Assembly (NCBI GenBank): GCA_021234155.1
Contig: JAJEKV010000002.1
Span: forward strand, 18,837,592-18,901,591
DNA: 64,000 bases
Direction: 5' to 3'
DNA from: Isoetes taiwanensis
Taxonomy: Eukaryota > Streptophyta > Lycopodiopsida > Isoetales > Isoetaceae
Shown here piece after piece: positions 1-11,779 of this stretch (position 1 is its first letter; each line of letters begins with the position of its first letter). The notes under the pieces were generated by a model. The model was not told where the DNA came from, did not search any database, and was given only the letters and a program-made list of their open reading frames with translations. Made by a program: the position numbers and the translations under genes.

Positions 1-895
1 GCTCATCAGTTTGCAAGCAGGCAAGAATCAATTTCATGCGGTAAGAATCTCGCCTGGATTGTAAGAAATCTTTTCAGAATTTTCAAGATATTTAATATTC
101 TAGTTTTTCTGTTCCAGGTCTCAGAGTTGTACCGGATATGACTAGATCAACAGGATTTGAAAAAAACGTTCATGAGAAGAGACCACATACTATTTAAAAT
201 TTCTGCTATTCCCAACTTCCAGGCAATATAATTTGTATATCTTCGACAGAAGATCATCCAATTTGATCAGGATTACTATCTTGCCAAATCACTTATGAGA
301 TTCGAAGCATGGCCACATATCGTTCACAATACAGTGGAGTCCATCATTTTCAGCTTAAGAATTAGAATGTAATATTTTCTTGAATGCTGCCAGAGATGAG
401 ATCTGAAATCATTTCCATCATATGGAGTACACAATGATCGCTCTGTATTGAACTTGGAATTGGGAAGAGAAATTCTGGAACATTATTATTAGCATTGTGC
501 AACATTTACAAATTATTATCAGTATTGCAATATTATCAGCGTTAGACATTTTCCATTCTTCCGATCATTCAATAACTTAGAAGTTTCATTTATTTTAAGG
601 GGCTCAGGTGAGGCTTATGGTAACTTATATTGGCCATCTATTTAGCAAAATATTAGGGAAAACAAACCTTTCTTTTATGCACGTACAATGGCTACAATTT
701 TATCAAGGCTATAACCTGAGATATGTTCCATAGTTTAAACTGCTGTTATAGGCAATGCTATAATTCTTGGAACTGGTTACTAGTACATATTTCTGGTGAA
801 GATGTCATCTTCAAAGACAATGCAATTTAGAAAGGTCAGCCTATTAATACACAAGAAGTTACAAAAAATGCCATAGATATGAGGGTTCCGTTTGT
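1..895. other. AT-rich stretch, no gene seen
   Basis: No ORF or family is recognised. About 358-700 shows weak, gapped similarity to about 43,600-43,900: both have ttagaatg near a cttgaa block, then gtgcaacatttacaa and a late gatca block. This suggests an old dispersed repeat of unknown type. Confidence 0.4.
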
Positions 896-900
896 AATCT

Positions 901-1058
901 TAGCCCGTCAAGAATTGGCCATCAGGTATTTTCACCTGTTATCATGAAGTCTGAGCCCGTCCAGAATTGGCCATCAGGTATTTTCACCTGCTCATTTCAT
1001 CTATCATGAAGTCTGTAGCCATGGAGCATAGACAAGTCTGTAGCCATGGAGCATAGAC
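901..1058. repeat. Two adjacent short direct duplications
   Basis: A block of about 38 bp (901-938) recurs at 954-990, sharing gaattggccatcaggtattt. A 25-bp block (about 1009-1033) ending in ccatggagcatagac recurs immediately at 1034-1058. Both sit just before the larger array at 1,075. Confidence 0.85.
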
Positions 1059-1074
1059 ATAAATACCATCCTTA

Positions 1075-1810
1075 CAAGATGGGACAAATTTTGTTGATTG
1101 CCTTTTGCAAAGTCTACCGGTTCATCCTTACAAGATGGGACAAATTTTGTTGATTGCCTGTTGCAAAGTCCTTGTTGATGGGACAAATTTTGTTGATTGC
1201 CTGTTGCAAAGTCCGTACAAGATGGGACAAATTTTTATAAGATGAGACAAATTTTGTTGATTGCAAGATGGGACAAATTTTGTTAATTGCCTGTTGCAAA
1301 GTCCTTGTTGATAGGACAAATTTTATTGATTGCCTTTTGCAAAGTCCTTGTTGATTGCCATTTGCAAAGTCCACTGGTTCATCCTGTTGCAATGCAAAGT
1401 CCTTATCAATTGCCTTTTGCAAAGTCCACCGATTCATCTTGCAGTCCTTGTTGATTGCCTTTTGCAAAGTCCATCGGTTCATCCTGTTGCAAAGTCCTTG
1501 TTGATGGGACAGATTTTGTTGATTGCCTGTTGCAAAGTCCATCGGTTCATCCTGTTGCAAAGTCCTTGTTGATGGGACAAATTTTGTTGATTTCCTGTTG
1601 CAAAGTCCTTGTTGATCCTTACAAGATAGGACAAATTTCGTCGTCCACCGGTTCATCCTTACAAGATGGGACAAAATTCGTCGGTTCATCCTTACAAGAT
1701 GGGACAAATTTCGTTGATTGCCTATTACAAAGTCCGATGGGACAAATTTAAATGGGTTTATGCTTACAAGATGGGACAAATTTCGTTGATTGCCTGTTGC
1801 AAAGTCTACC
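1075..1810. repeat. Irregular composite tandem array
   Basis: About 0.74 kb is built from three short modules in shuffled order: a gatgggacaaatttygttga module, a gttgcaaagtcc module and a ccggttcatcc module. Spacing varies, so there is no single period; some stretches lack one module or repeat another. Long reading frames cross it on both strands, including one of about 300 codons on the minus strand, but their repetitive translation shows they are by-products of the repeat. The array ends about 220 bp before the ORF1 start of LINE copy A. It could be promoter monomers of that LINE or an independent minisatellite. Confidence 0.85.
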
Positions 1811-2702
1811 GGTTTAGATATCAGGCTTTGAGAGTTTCTTACCAGTTCAAAGGCAAAAGCTCTAATAGCCCAGCTTCCAACTCCCCATAAGGTTGAATCC
1901 CCCCCAAACCCCCACATGCCAACCACTAAGGGTGGGCACTCTTTATACTTTCCTTCCAATCCTTGAATCCCTATATACTTCCTGCACGCTTTTAATTCAC
2001 TCCTGGATCTTGCAGACTCCAATCAACAATGGCTACTTCTGAACCTCCCTACCCAAAACCCCACCAAGAGGCAGACACCTCTCAGCCCACACCCAGGCCC
2101 AGCCCCGGACTGCTGCTCACGCATGCCCCCAAGCTACCGATCCCAGACAGGACAAGCCCGCCCAGGAGAATCAAGCGGATGGTCCCCCACGTAAACGGCT
2201 CCGACCAGACGGCAAGAACAAGGGAGAGGCCACTTTCATGAGGAGAGGCGCAAAGGCAAAGGCCCAATCAGCAAGATCGTCCCAGGAGGAAGCTGATTAT
2301 TGTTCAGACCCGATGGCAGACCATACACAGACGACATCCTTGAGAGAACTGGAGGCAGGAATCGCAGGCAACAGGACCCGAGTTACAGAACTAGCAGAAG
2401 AGATCAAATCCTCGACGTCCCATGTTCTCATAAGACAACTGGCAGCAGAAAGACACTGGATTGCAGAAATGGAGACTCGGGCACAGCAACTGGAAGATGG
2501 CATCCGTTTGGCACACTTCGAAAGACAACAGCAGAAGCAAGACATTGTTGACCTGCGGGCTCGTGTGGACTCCCTCTCCACCATCATAGAGGCCATGGCA
2601 CAAGATAGACAGCGGGCCGATCAGGAGACAAAGGCAACCATCTTCCGCCTCAAATCGGAAGCCGCGAAGACCGCCACCACCATACTAACTGCTGCAATGT
2701 AA
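1810..2702 (+). mobile_element. GC-rich LINE, copy A (5' end only)
   Basis: Non-LTR retrotransposon fragment holding a 5' leader and ORF1 but no endonuclease or reverse transcriptase. It is recognised by similarity of its protein to the ORF1 regions of copies B (minus, about 10.6 kb) and C (plus, about 31 kb). GC content rises sharply against the flanks. LINE copies usually lose the 5' end; keeping only the 5' end implies a later deletion or rearrangement near 2,700. TATA-like stretches (tttatac near 1,950, ctatatac near 1,970) precede the ATG at 2,029. Confidence 0.7.
2029..2702 (+). pseudogene. LINE ORF1-like coiled-coil protein, frameshifted
   Basis: The ATG at 2,029 has a good plant context (aacaatggc) and opens a Pro-rich N-terminus of 70 codons. 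The conserved part is in another frame: GPPRKRLRP at about 2,181-2,207, a basic cluster resembling a nuclear localisation signal, then MRRGAKAKA from 2,238 and a helical heptad-like region to 2,702. Copy C has the matching GPPRKRPRAD followed by MKKEAR, so a frameshift between 2,029 and 2,180 broke this copy. The helical part shares TSHVLxRQL with copies B and C. No zinc knuckle or RRM is evident. The role as RNA-binding ORF1 protein is inferred from its position in copies B and C upstream of an endonuclease. Confidence 0.65.
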
Positions 2703-3449
2703 GAAACAAGGAAATGCAATGCCATAGTCTAAAATACACGTGCAAAGAAAACAACAAAATGGAAAAACAGAGGCTCCAAAAAATACATGTTTCTGTTGTG
2801 AAGATAAGAGGATGCACTGTTCATGGATAATCTAGGCCTAAATCAGCTCCAATGCCATGGAGAAAGGAAAAGTCCATCTCACTGTTTGTTTATGTATCAA
2901 ATTTGATCGAATTGGAAGCCGCAGAGGCAGGACCAACTGTCAAACTCACCAAAAATCAGACGGCTAATTAAGAAATAAAAGAGAACTGTCCCGATTCTTT
3001 TCTTTGGATACTTCTGGTTTTTCCATTGCGGATAATTGCAAGAAATGTATCGCATCATTTGAAGCCTTCCACATAGATACTTTATGAGGAAGCCAACAAT
3101 TGCAATCTGATGTTATAATGCAAAATGCAAATACATGAATCTAGCAACAAGGTATTGAAATAACTCGTATTATTACTTTAGACCATGTTTTTATCTTGCC
3201 AAAATGTGTGTAGAGTTTTCAGACATTTGCAGACAGAAGCAAAACTTGAAAGTAACTTGGATGGTTTAATTTCTCCTGGACTAGAAACAAGGCAAACACT
3301 ATGTTCCTAATGGCAGATAAGAACACATATTCTTTGTTCACAAGCTTCGGAATGCACTGCCTCTCTTCTTAGATTAATGTCATACATATTTTGTCGTACA
3401 TGAATGCGGTCACAATTTATTAGCCGTGCGAACATTTAATTTCAGATCT
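2703..3449. other. No gene seen
   Basis: AT-rich sequence between LINE copy A and the MITE. Nothing recognised on either strand. Confidence 0.4.
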
Positions 3450-3723
3450 TTTGGTTTGGGTGCATATTCACACGGGGGGTTACTTCGGGCACCGAGAGCT
3501 GTTGGATGGGCATATATCCCCTTTATACCGCGATCTGGACCGTACATAGCGATCCTCATTAATGGGGTATGCCTGTACAAGTTTTTGTACATTGTATATT
3601 GAGATTTGCAATATACTATAAGGTTTGAGGAAATGTACTTAATGGTGTTGATTTTGTACATGTATTATATGATTTTAGGGGCTCTCGCCCCTCGTGCCCG
3701 TGTGAATATGCACCCAAACCAAA
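3450..3723. mobile_element. MITE with perfect 27-bp terminal inverted repeats
   Basis: The ends 3450-3476 and 3697-3723 are exact reverse complements, beginning tttggtttgggtgcatat and continuing into a short diverging second arm ending gagagc on the left and starting gctctc on the right. Total length is 274 bp with no coding capacity, as expected of a miniature inverted-repeat transposable element. I could not settle a target-site duplication, so the superfamily is open. Confidence 0.8.
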
Positions 3724-4730
3724 GGGGGTTTCAGGGGGATTTTAATTTACATGTGTTAAATGCAATGGTTTGCATTCATTAATATTAATGGTAGTTATGT
3801 GTTGTTTGTTATGTCAAAAAAAATTTTTGGGCCCTTAGGGCCTAACAAAACAAACCCCCAGGGAATCAAGCACAGGGCTAATCAAAAACAAATGCACATT
3901 CGGTATTTAGAAAAGGTATTGCATATAAACAAGCCGTTTAAATTATAATGATATTATAAAAGAAATTTAGAAATGAGCATATAATTAGTAGTGAGCTTAT
4001 TTGAATCCATTATGTACGCCCATTTATATCTTTGCAAGTAAAGATTGCAACATAAATTACCACATGAATATATACTCCCCAAATAGATTAAATCTTATTA
4101 ACTACACTACCATAACAAGTATGCAAAGTAAACATTACCAACCATTTGAATATGAAGAACAAAAAAGGCGAGCAATGCAATAATTTCACCAAATTTTATA
4201 TTGCATACTAAGTTGATAGGTGGCCTTGTACCATGTTAGGAAAGTCTGTTGCTTCACATAACTCCATTATGAGATGCATAAAGATTTGCTAGCAATAGAT
4301 ATGGAGGCGCATTCCATCACATAATACCGGATGCATAAAGATGTACAACCGCTCAAAAGGTATGTTTATCCAACCATATAGCCTATGGAGAAGATCAATT
4401 ATGCAATTCGCGATTGCTCCAAAGACGAATTATTCCATGCCCTTCCTACATGGTTATGAGATAGTAGCAGCCTTCATCCACCATTTTAGAATGGAAAAAA
4501 AGCACCAAGAATCCTTTGAAATGTGATCTCATCAAACAACATCCCTCTCGACGAAGATTTTACAGATTAATTCCAGCACTTTGCTGCCATGATATCTTTG
4601 GGCAAACATCGCAATCATTGCTGTCCAAGAAACCAAGTCATCTTGGTGAATGAAGTAAACTTCACGGCAAAAGCTCTCGTGCATATCGGAATAAGAATAT
4701 ATGGTTAACAATTGATGTAAATATGCACTT
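3724..4730. other. No gene seen
   Basis: AT-rich sequence with only short random ORFs. A small palindromic GGGCCCttagGGCC-like patch lies near 3,830-3,842. Confidence 0.4.
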
Positions 4731-4734
4731 AGCT

Positions 4735-5520
4735 TTAAAAAAATACGCCCCGGCTTACTGCGGGCAAGTGCTTGGATGCTATTAACACAACCATAACCTG
4801 CAGACCTGTCATAACAGTAGGTTCAAATAGGTTCGGATCCACAATACGCTCAGATCTGTGATCATCAAGAAACGAGAGATCAACTTCCAATCTAAATACA
4901 TCAACTGATGTTTGCACAACAACTTCTTTCAAGCACTTACCTAATATGGAGACTATGGATGTCATCCATGTGAACCTGCTCACAGATCTGCCAGCAGAAA
5001 ATTGCATCAAGATGGGTAGAAACAGAACCTGCAAATTGGATCGTAGGCATGGTTAGACTTAGAACCTTAAAAATTTTATTGTTTTTAAAACTGGCAGTAG
5101 ACTTTAAGAGAACTGCTTACCGTGAGTTCTTACCGTGAGTCCAAATATAAGAGAAACTTCATTTGAGACACCAGCATTTGCCTTATAGGTTCCAAATACA
5201 CTGCGCAATAATCCCCAAAATCCAAGCTCTAAACCAGCCAAGACAATGCTTTGATCTCTGAGAGCAGTTGGAAGAACATGCAAAAACACAGGCAGTGCAA
5301 AGATGGATATGACAAGAGAGTTTAAGCTTTCCGTACCTCTGAAGAACTATGATCACTCATCTCAGATACAAGTTCTGATCCATACAAGGCAGCCAAAATG
5401 TGCGATGAACAAATTTACGCCTTTATTAGATTCTTTGAGAAATTTTCAGAGCAAGAAGCTGGTGATAGTGACGGTGAAGGGTCTGACTCTGAGGCATTGG
5501 CAGGGACTTCAATTTCTGTG
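4735..5520 (-). pseudogene. Fragment of an unidentified helical protein gene
   Basis: Read on the minus strand. From about 5,520 an acidic, Ser-rich segment (EIEVPANASESDPSPSLSP) leads to a helical segment ending SEMSDHSSSE near 5,332, with one in-frame TAA. After a frameshift the frame continues VFLHVLPTALRDQSIVLAGL and GLLRSVFGTYKANAGVSNEV to about 5,150, followed by a GTAAGA donor. A good acceptor (caatttgcag) near 5,036 opens the next exon, starting VLFLPILMQFSAGRS and open to 4,735. The hydrophobic helical texture suggests an alpha-solenoid or large adaptor subunit; I do not recognise the family. The stop and frameshift point to a pseudogene or a captured fragment. Confidence 0.5.
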
Positions 5521-5828
5521 ATGCTTTGAATAGATTCTTGCACTCTGTAGAATGATTTCAGAACTAAAAAGGAAAAGGTTTTCTAGAATAAAACGGGGGT
5601 TATAGGAAGGAAGGAAGGAAGGAAGTTACTTTTATCGTCCACGGAGACCAATCGGTCTATGGGACCCAATACAAAAATCGTGGCGGATTCTTTTGCACGG
5701 ATTAAAACCCCGCCCGAAGGGTTTGAGGGAAAAACCGTGGCAGCAATCAGCCTGCTGACAAACTGTGCTAATCATATAAAATGCAGAAACATCCCAATAT
5801 ATACAGTCATGCACCACCCCCGTAGTGC

Positions 5829-6140
5829 CTAGTCAGCGGACAGCCAGTCGGGGGCAAAGGTGACCTCGCGAGGTCCAGTTACCTCTGGATGTATGACCCC
5901 GGGCACGCATCTTGACTGTGTGTTCATCAGCAAATGCAAGAGGCACGTCCAGCCGTGCCTAAGGGGCGTGTCGGCCCTTGAATCGATGAACGCTGGGCAA
6001 CTCTGGAAAGTGTGAGACTCATCCTCAACGGCACCCGTTTGACAGCACTGACAGAGCCTGTCCTGGCGGGGCTCCCCAATCCCCCGCCCGCCCCTCGATC
6101 TCGCGAAGATGGTGGGCACCCGTGCGAATGGAGGCAATGA
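5829..6140 (-). pseudogene. LINE copy B, C-terminal Cys/His segment
   Basis: The segment RQDRLCQCCQTG followed by VEDESHTFQSC is the C-x2-C-x(n)-H-x4-C module found after the reverse transcriptase of many plant LINEs. Copy C has the parallel RQDRLCQCCSLG with VEDENHAF, and LINE D has RFCLGCLDLE with EKHVFLEC. Here the Cys and His positions are kept. Confidence 0.8.
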
Positions 6141-6689
6141 GCTGCGCTTTTTCGAGGGCAGCGGGAAACGCGGTAAGTAAGTGGGCCCCGGGCTAACACC
6201 TGATGTGCTCCTTGTAATGGGCCATTTTGACCTGCTCTAGAGCAATGGGGGTCCAGAGCTTGCCAAGAAACAAGCATCTAGGTACTCCTTGGTTGTCACG
6301 ATCGGCCCATTGCGCCCATTTGTCTGCATCGTGCTCACTGCACGTTCCATCTGGCGAACCACTGATCTCTCTTACCCCTCCAACAGGCCCTAAGCCGCTG
6401 CGGACCCATTGCCACAGCGTAAGCCAGGTGCGGGAGCCGAGCATCACCCATAGTAACCACTTTCTGAAAATAGGCGATGTGTCTATCAGGGCTGCTCGCT
6501 GAAGCGGCAAGAGAATCGGTTTCTGCAGCAGAATCTCGATAGGGGACTGAAGGTTTCACCCAAGTGCGGCGCCAAAAATGCCGCCGACCTGCTCCAAAGT
6601 CATTCCGTGTCGCCAAAGAGGCGGCCGGGCTAAACCCCGACCCCCCGCTGGCGAAGGGCCGGGCTCGACCAGTGCCCTAACAGATGTGG

Positions 6690-7720
6690 ACCGATGGCCC
6701 CAATCATAAAAGCTCACGCACGGTGGCCCCGTTGTTCCCATTGCATAAAGCTTTCCGGCCTAACATCACCCGGCCGGATAAGGCATTTCCCCGCCAGGCG
6801 AGGAGGAACTCCACCCCTAGGTACTTGTAGGTGGGCGAGATGTCCAGGTCCCCCCGATATGTGAGTCGCGGGAGGTATGGGGTGACGTGAAGAGGATATA
6901 AGGAACCACCACGGTCTTGGCGGATTGGCCAGCATGTTCAGTAGCGACAAAATGTGTCTAGGGCATCCGGGTGAGGCCGCATATCTTCTGGGGTGTGGGC
7001 CAGCAGGCCAACATCGTCGCATAGATGGTGGCGGATGACCTGGTGCAAAAGATGTATGCCATCCCCCATGCTCGATAAGCGGGGCTCTAAGCGATCAATG
7101 TAGAGGCCAAAAGTGTTGGCGAGAGGGCAACCACATCGGACCCGATACTCTTGGTAAATGCTTGGCGGTCCCGGCGCATCCCCGCCAAAACAACTCTCAT
7201 ACAACTTTGTATATGGCATTACCGCAGTAGGGAGCCCCAGGTTAGCGCAGATCTAGCCCACAACTTTTCGGGGGACGTATCAAAAGCTTTGCGAAGTCCT
7301 GGCGACAATACAAGTCCGGTTAGGTGATTCGGCTATCTTCAATCGGTTCCCAGCGGCGTAAAGATATGGTCAATCGTTGAGTGGCGGGGTCTAAAGCCTT
7401 TGTGTGAGGGCTCCGCGCACATCCACCTCGCCCAGCGGGTCATCAACTGCTTTGCTTTCGAGAATGCCGCCAGCAGTTTGGCAAATCTTGAATCCGACCA
7501 TGATGCGTCCGGTAATTGGCGGACGATTAATGGTCGCCCGCTTTGTGAATGGGAACAACCACGCTTGTGGTCCATTGTCGGGAAACCCTCTGCAATGCTC
7601 ATTGAACGGGGGTAGTGAGGACCGGCACAAGCGGTGCCACCGCCCACTTGAGTAACTCGGCACGCATACCATCGGTCATTTTGCCTTCCCATTAGCTAAG
7701 CCGTTGCGGGCCCTCCTCAA
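6690..7720 (-). pseudogene. LINE copy B reverse transcriptase, broken
   Basis: The catalytic D-D box is visible as CDDVGLLAHTPED (plus-strand 6,985-7,021), equivalent to ADDVDLLAHT in copy C. Upstream on the minus strand YRVRCGCPLANTFGLYIDRL (about 7,150-7,095) matches the region before it, with GCPLA as the usual RQGCPLSP-like motif. GFRPRHSTIDHIF lies near 7,350-7,390. Pieces fall in different frames, so no enzyme can be made. Confidence 0.8.
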
Positions 7721-8637
7721 CATCCTCATCCACGAGAACCAATGGGGGCCATCCCTGTGGGGGTATGGGCGTCTGGCGTCCTGGCGGGTCATAGAGCCTG
7801 CTTTGCAAATCTGTTCCCCCCACCGGGTGTGATGTCCCCCAGCCAGGTTTTGGGCTGGCCTCGAAGCACTTCTGGCCAAAAGGTTCGGGATGAGTGTCCC
7901 AAAGCAGGCCGAACATCTCCCTCGATGCTTGGCAAAGTGCAGCGCCTTTGTGTCCCGCCCGGATGGGCGCGATGCTGCGGTGGTGGCCTGCAAGCGGGTA
8001 CACGGATCCGGGATGTGGCCGGAGCTGCCGGCTTATGCGTTCTTCGATCGCATCAAACCATCGATTCTGGCGGGAATGTTCTTGACCACCCCGCCCGGCG
8101 ACGCGGGGTGCCAAAGCACCTGTCCGCCGCATCCCGTAATAGCCGAAGTCGGTCTGGTGCATGGCACTCTAGTGTGGAGGTCCGGGGAATTACCGGGAGG
8201 CGTTCATGAGCATCTCGGCGTAGTCCTCTGCGCTCATAATCGAGTCTCAAGCGAGGATGGCCGGGGTGGCATAGTGGGGGTTCCGGCGGCTCGCCAAACC
8301 AGGTCCAAATAAAGTGGGAGGTGATCCGAGTCGACCTCCTCATCCCGGCATCCCCGCCCCCAACGGGAAACGATGAGATGCATATCTTAGCGCAACTACA
8401 AGCACATAGTCCACCACACTAGACCCTCCCCACGATTGTCACATGCATGTGTACTTGCGAGAATCGGGCCCTTTGTGAAAGGCCATTGCAAATTATCAAG
8501 TCAAAAATGCCACATAGCAGGAGCAACCTGCACTTAAGCGAAAGTGACACGAGCTGTCATCCGACCTCGGCGGGCTAGCATTAAGGGCGTGCGGACAGGA
8601 CATCGTCGTGAGGGTCAAGTCGCATGGGCTGCTCTAC

Positions 8638-9130
8638 TCACGGTCCGTGCATTGAAATCTCCAAGAAGGGCGACCCTACCCAACTGCTGATGCCGGGCCA
8701 GATGTCATCATATAGATCGACATACGGGTCCATCCTATCCGCATCGGGGTGGCTGCGATAGAAGGTGCTGTCTGCGTGAGGGAAATAACAGGCGGCCAGA
8801 AAAAGAGGGTTGCCACTGGTATTATGCACGAACCCGTGGCACCGGTTGTATCAATGTCTTCTGGAGGGTAACCAATGTGCCAAGGTTGTCCGTGTAGTAA
8901 AGAAACCCTCCACCATGACCCCGTATCCCTCACAATGTGTTGAAGACCGAGAAATGTTGGTAACCCGGCCGTCAGTGCTTTGTGTCCAAAGATGCTCCCA
9001 TGTCTCCATGAGGAAGATGAGATCCATACGGTACGCCCACGGAGTTGACTGCCCCTTACGCCAAGGGAAGCCTCGGCGGTTCCATGAGACCACCCCAGAC
9101 ACAATTCCTATTTGTCGGCCAGGGATGGTA
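8638..9130 (-). pseudogene. LINE copy B AP-like endonuclease, broken
   Basis: Minus-strand pieces match the copy C endonuclease: VVSWNRRGFPWRKG (WNCRGF-type first motif), DLIFLMETWEH (second motif with its catalytic Glu), GNPLFLAACYFPHADSTFYR and DADRMDPYVDLYDDI. A Cys to Arg change is seen in WNRRGF, and frames change several times. The family nicks target DNA to prime reverse transcription. Confidence 0.8.
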
Positions 9131-9679
9131 TCGCGCACTGAGTCCTGAGGGGGAGGACCAAAAAGCGAGAGGTGAGTGAGAAGTAGATGGAGCCGGGCGG
9201 CATGTAATGAGAGGGTGTGGGCCGCGAGGGAGCGGGAGTAGGAGCAGGAGAAGGGGCCGTGGTAGTAGAAGCGAAGCGGGGCAGCGTCACTGTGGTTGGG
9301 GCTGCGGGTTCTGCGGCGTAACGAAAGTGCTGTCGGAAAATGTGCATCCCGCGCGAACCAATCCTCGCGGCACCCCCGCATTGGCGAATGCCTCGACCGA
9401 CAAGCTCCCTGTCTGCGTGCCTCTGTTACGCGGGTGTGAGGTCGGTCCACATCACCGAGGGATGTCCCCTTCAACATCATACGGCGCAATATGGCATCAC
9501 CCTTTGTGCATCCGCAGGCAAGTGAATATGACAATCGCGGTCCGCGGCCGAGCTAGCGGAAACCCATCTTGCGACTTTCGAGAAATGTAGGCCCAGAATG
9601 TCATCCGTTCGGGAATGTGTGTTCCGGATGTTGTAGGTGAGGGACTCCTCCCCACTGCTTTGCTCACGGCATACCTCAA

Positions 9680-10629
9680 ACTACCAGTTGTGGCCTCTCC
9701 GCTGCAGCTCACAGGTTCTGCGGCTTGGCGGGTCAAAAGGTGGGCGGCGTCTGTCTTGGGGGTGGTGGTGGTGAGTAGGCTGGGATGGCGTGGAGTGGCC
9801 CAGGTGTGGGGCGGGGGCCCAGTCGCGGGGGGCGTGGGCTGTCGGCGTGGAAGGCGTGGCCCGGCCGGTGCGAGCACGTTCTGCGTAAACTATGTGAAGT
9901 GAACCGCCACGGCTCTTGCGGGGCTTTCTTCTTTGCTTAGCCATCTCTGCACCCGCTGCTTTGCCGGTGACTATGAACCTCGGTAGGAGACCAGCTGTCT
10001 ATGGATGGTTGCCCGCGGCCCACGGAGCTCAGGACTCACGAGTAGCGAGGCGTGCTCGAGCCCGGCTTCTGGCTGTCCGAGGCGGGCTTGCTGTTCGATC
10101 TTATGACGAAGATCCGACGAAGGCGTAATGCGAGGCATGCTGCAAAAAGCGACTGTGCTCCGTGCCATGGTGGTGGTGCCTCTACCTCGTGGTAGAAGCC
10201 CAGAACGGCGTGACCATCGTCTCTGCATTCGCTCCCTCTCACGTGTCATGGTGTCGTGTGATGAACCGCGATTCTAGCGGGCCGCGTGTAACAACCTCTG
10301 CTGGCTTCTTTGCCGCTCGAGAAGTGTGCAAGGCCAAGGCCATCTTCCACATGCAGCGTGCGGGTCTCCAAGCCTGTGATACGGTTCTTCTCGACCCCGA
10401 TTTGCCTTTTGAGCACATGGGATGCCGAGGACTCCATCTCCACTGCCATGCCAGCCAGGCGGGCACTGTTAGCCTCAATACGAGCACTGTTAGCCTCCAT
10501 TCCCGCTTTGACGTGGCTCCAATTCTCTGCCGAGGCAGGAGTTCCTATGTGGTCTGAGCAATTAATCCCTTCCGGCCGGGCTGGCCTCGCTGAGGGGGCC
10601 TTAGCCTTAGCCCGAGCCTCCTTCTTCAT
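9680..10629 (-). pseudogene. LINE copy B ORF1-like protein
   Basis: Starts MKKEARAKAKAPSARPARPE at 10,629, aligning with MRRGAKAKA in copy A and MKKEAR in copy C. A helical region follows with the tandem ANSARIEANSARLAG and SSASHVLKRQIG. The downstream His/Pro/Arg-rich frame (HHHHPQDRRRPP near 9,760) parallels HHHHAASPPKLGRPP in copy C. No known RNA-binding fold is recognised. Confidence 0.65.
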
Positions 10630-10799
10630 GGAGGATGACTCTCCTGTTCATGATGGCTGATCCGGGACCGTTTGTCTCGGCCGGGCCCTGGTTTCCCGGG
10701 CGGCCCATCTTCTGTGGCCATGACTCCCAAAGTTTGAGGGATCTCTGGCTGCGGAAAGGGTGCCTAGAATTGAGGAGAGACATGCAAGATGAACTCCAC

Positions 10800-11480
10800 A
10801 AGAAAAAATTCTGGAAACTCCAGAACCTACTAGGCTGTACCCATCGTTGCACAAAAAATCCTGAGATGTGGCTCCTTTGGCTTTGCCTTCCCGAGCCCTG
10901 AAAGAAGAAAATGTCGAAACAAACTCCAAAATAACCCTAAAATACCTTTGTTCGATGCCTGCATGTTTGATTTGCAGATATGGAGAGAAATCATAGGTAT
11001 GACCATTGAAAAATGCCACTAAATTTGGGTGAGCGTATGTGCACTCTAGATGTACCGATTAGTACGTCTCATGGAATACTATCATCAAATCATATAAAAA
11101 CCCTTAGGAAAAAAGTACAAAAATACAAAAACAACCCCCTGTTATAATGCTAGATATTAATATGATGCGAAAATAAAGATCTTCACAACGAGAGATTATT
11201 GGAGTTGTTTTGGTGTATATAAAAAGGATGTGGATAAGGTGTAATTAAGTCAAGTACATCACGATTTACCATGCTACTGTATGAAAAAGAAGGAGGAGGA
11301 AAGATTGTAGCTTGCAAATTTATGTATTGCCATGATCTATCATAATGTCATCAAACATGTCCTTTCTAGATAATTTTGAGGATTGTCAAAACTATTGAAA
11401 ATAAAACCTTGATTGTCTTGCAAATGGACTTAATTGATTGTTTTTATGTGCTAAACCAATGTAGAAAAATAACAAATAGA
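10800..11480. other. No gene seen
   Basis: AT-rich sequence upstream of LINE copy B. Nothing recognised. Confidence 0.35.
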
Positions 11481-11489
11481 AAGACATAC

Positions 11490-11665
11490 ATTTACTTTCT
11501 TGTCCTAAAGGACCTCCGTCCTCAAGACTCTCCTCGAGTTGAGAGATGACTAAAAGCGCCTCGTGGGTCGCTTCTCGCAGCCTCGGAACAAAGTTGAATT
11601 CGATGGATGAGGCAGAGGATCTCACCTCTGCTAAAAAATCTATTCTATTCTACTATTCTATTCTC
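11490..11665 (+). repeat. Possible LINE 3' end with (CTATT)n tail
   Basis: A moderately GC-rich piece ending ctgctaaaaaat runs directly into an imperfect ctatt repeat (about 11,640-11,663). This resembles the junction of the mini-insertion at 12,180-12,235, where cgttaaaaaaa is followed by ctatt units on the other strand. I infer a 5'-truncated non-LTR element; no protein motif supports it. Confidence 0.35.
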
Positions 11666-11779
11666 CAGAATCTAATTCCTAGAGCAGTACTTTCGCCATA
11701 GCCTGGCTCATAATCAAAATGTGGGTCATCAAACTTAGCCAAATAGATCTATCTTAGGTTTCTTTAATTTTTAGGAAGA

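Larger units (their letters stand above)
5605..10790 (-). mobile_element. GC-rich LINE, copy B
   Basis: Non-LTR retrotransposon of about 5.2 kb on the minus strand: ORF1 at 10.6-9.7 kb, AP-type endonuclease at about 9.5-8.6 kb, reverse transcriptase at about 7.7-6.7 kb and a C-terminal Cys/His segment at 6.1-5.8 kb. The 3' end is a (TTCC)n tail, seen on the plus strand as ggaagg repeats at 5605-5625, directly after a stretch (cgtccacggagaccaat) shared with the tail of copy C. GC content is far above the AT-rich flanks. All domains are broken by frameshifts and stops. The 5' limit near 10,790 is approximate. Confidence 0.85.

Noticed and set aside
1114-2022. 302-codon open frame on the minus strand across the tandem array
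   Set aside because: Its translation is the array repeated (NLSHLV, GLCNR, STKFVPS). Low stop frequency follows from the repeat, and the plus strand shows similar frames.
8851-9534. 227-codon minus-strand ORF as an intact gene
   Set aside because: Only its C-terminal part carries LINE endonuclease motifs, with a WNRRGF substitution; the N-terminal part is unlike copy C, so it is a joined relic, not an intact protein.
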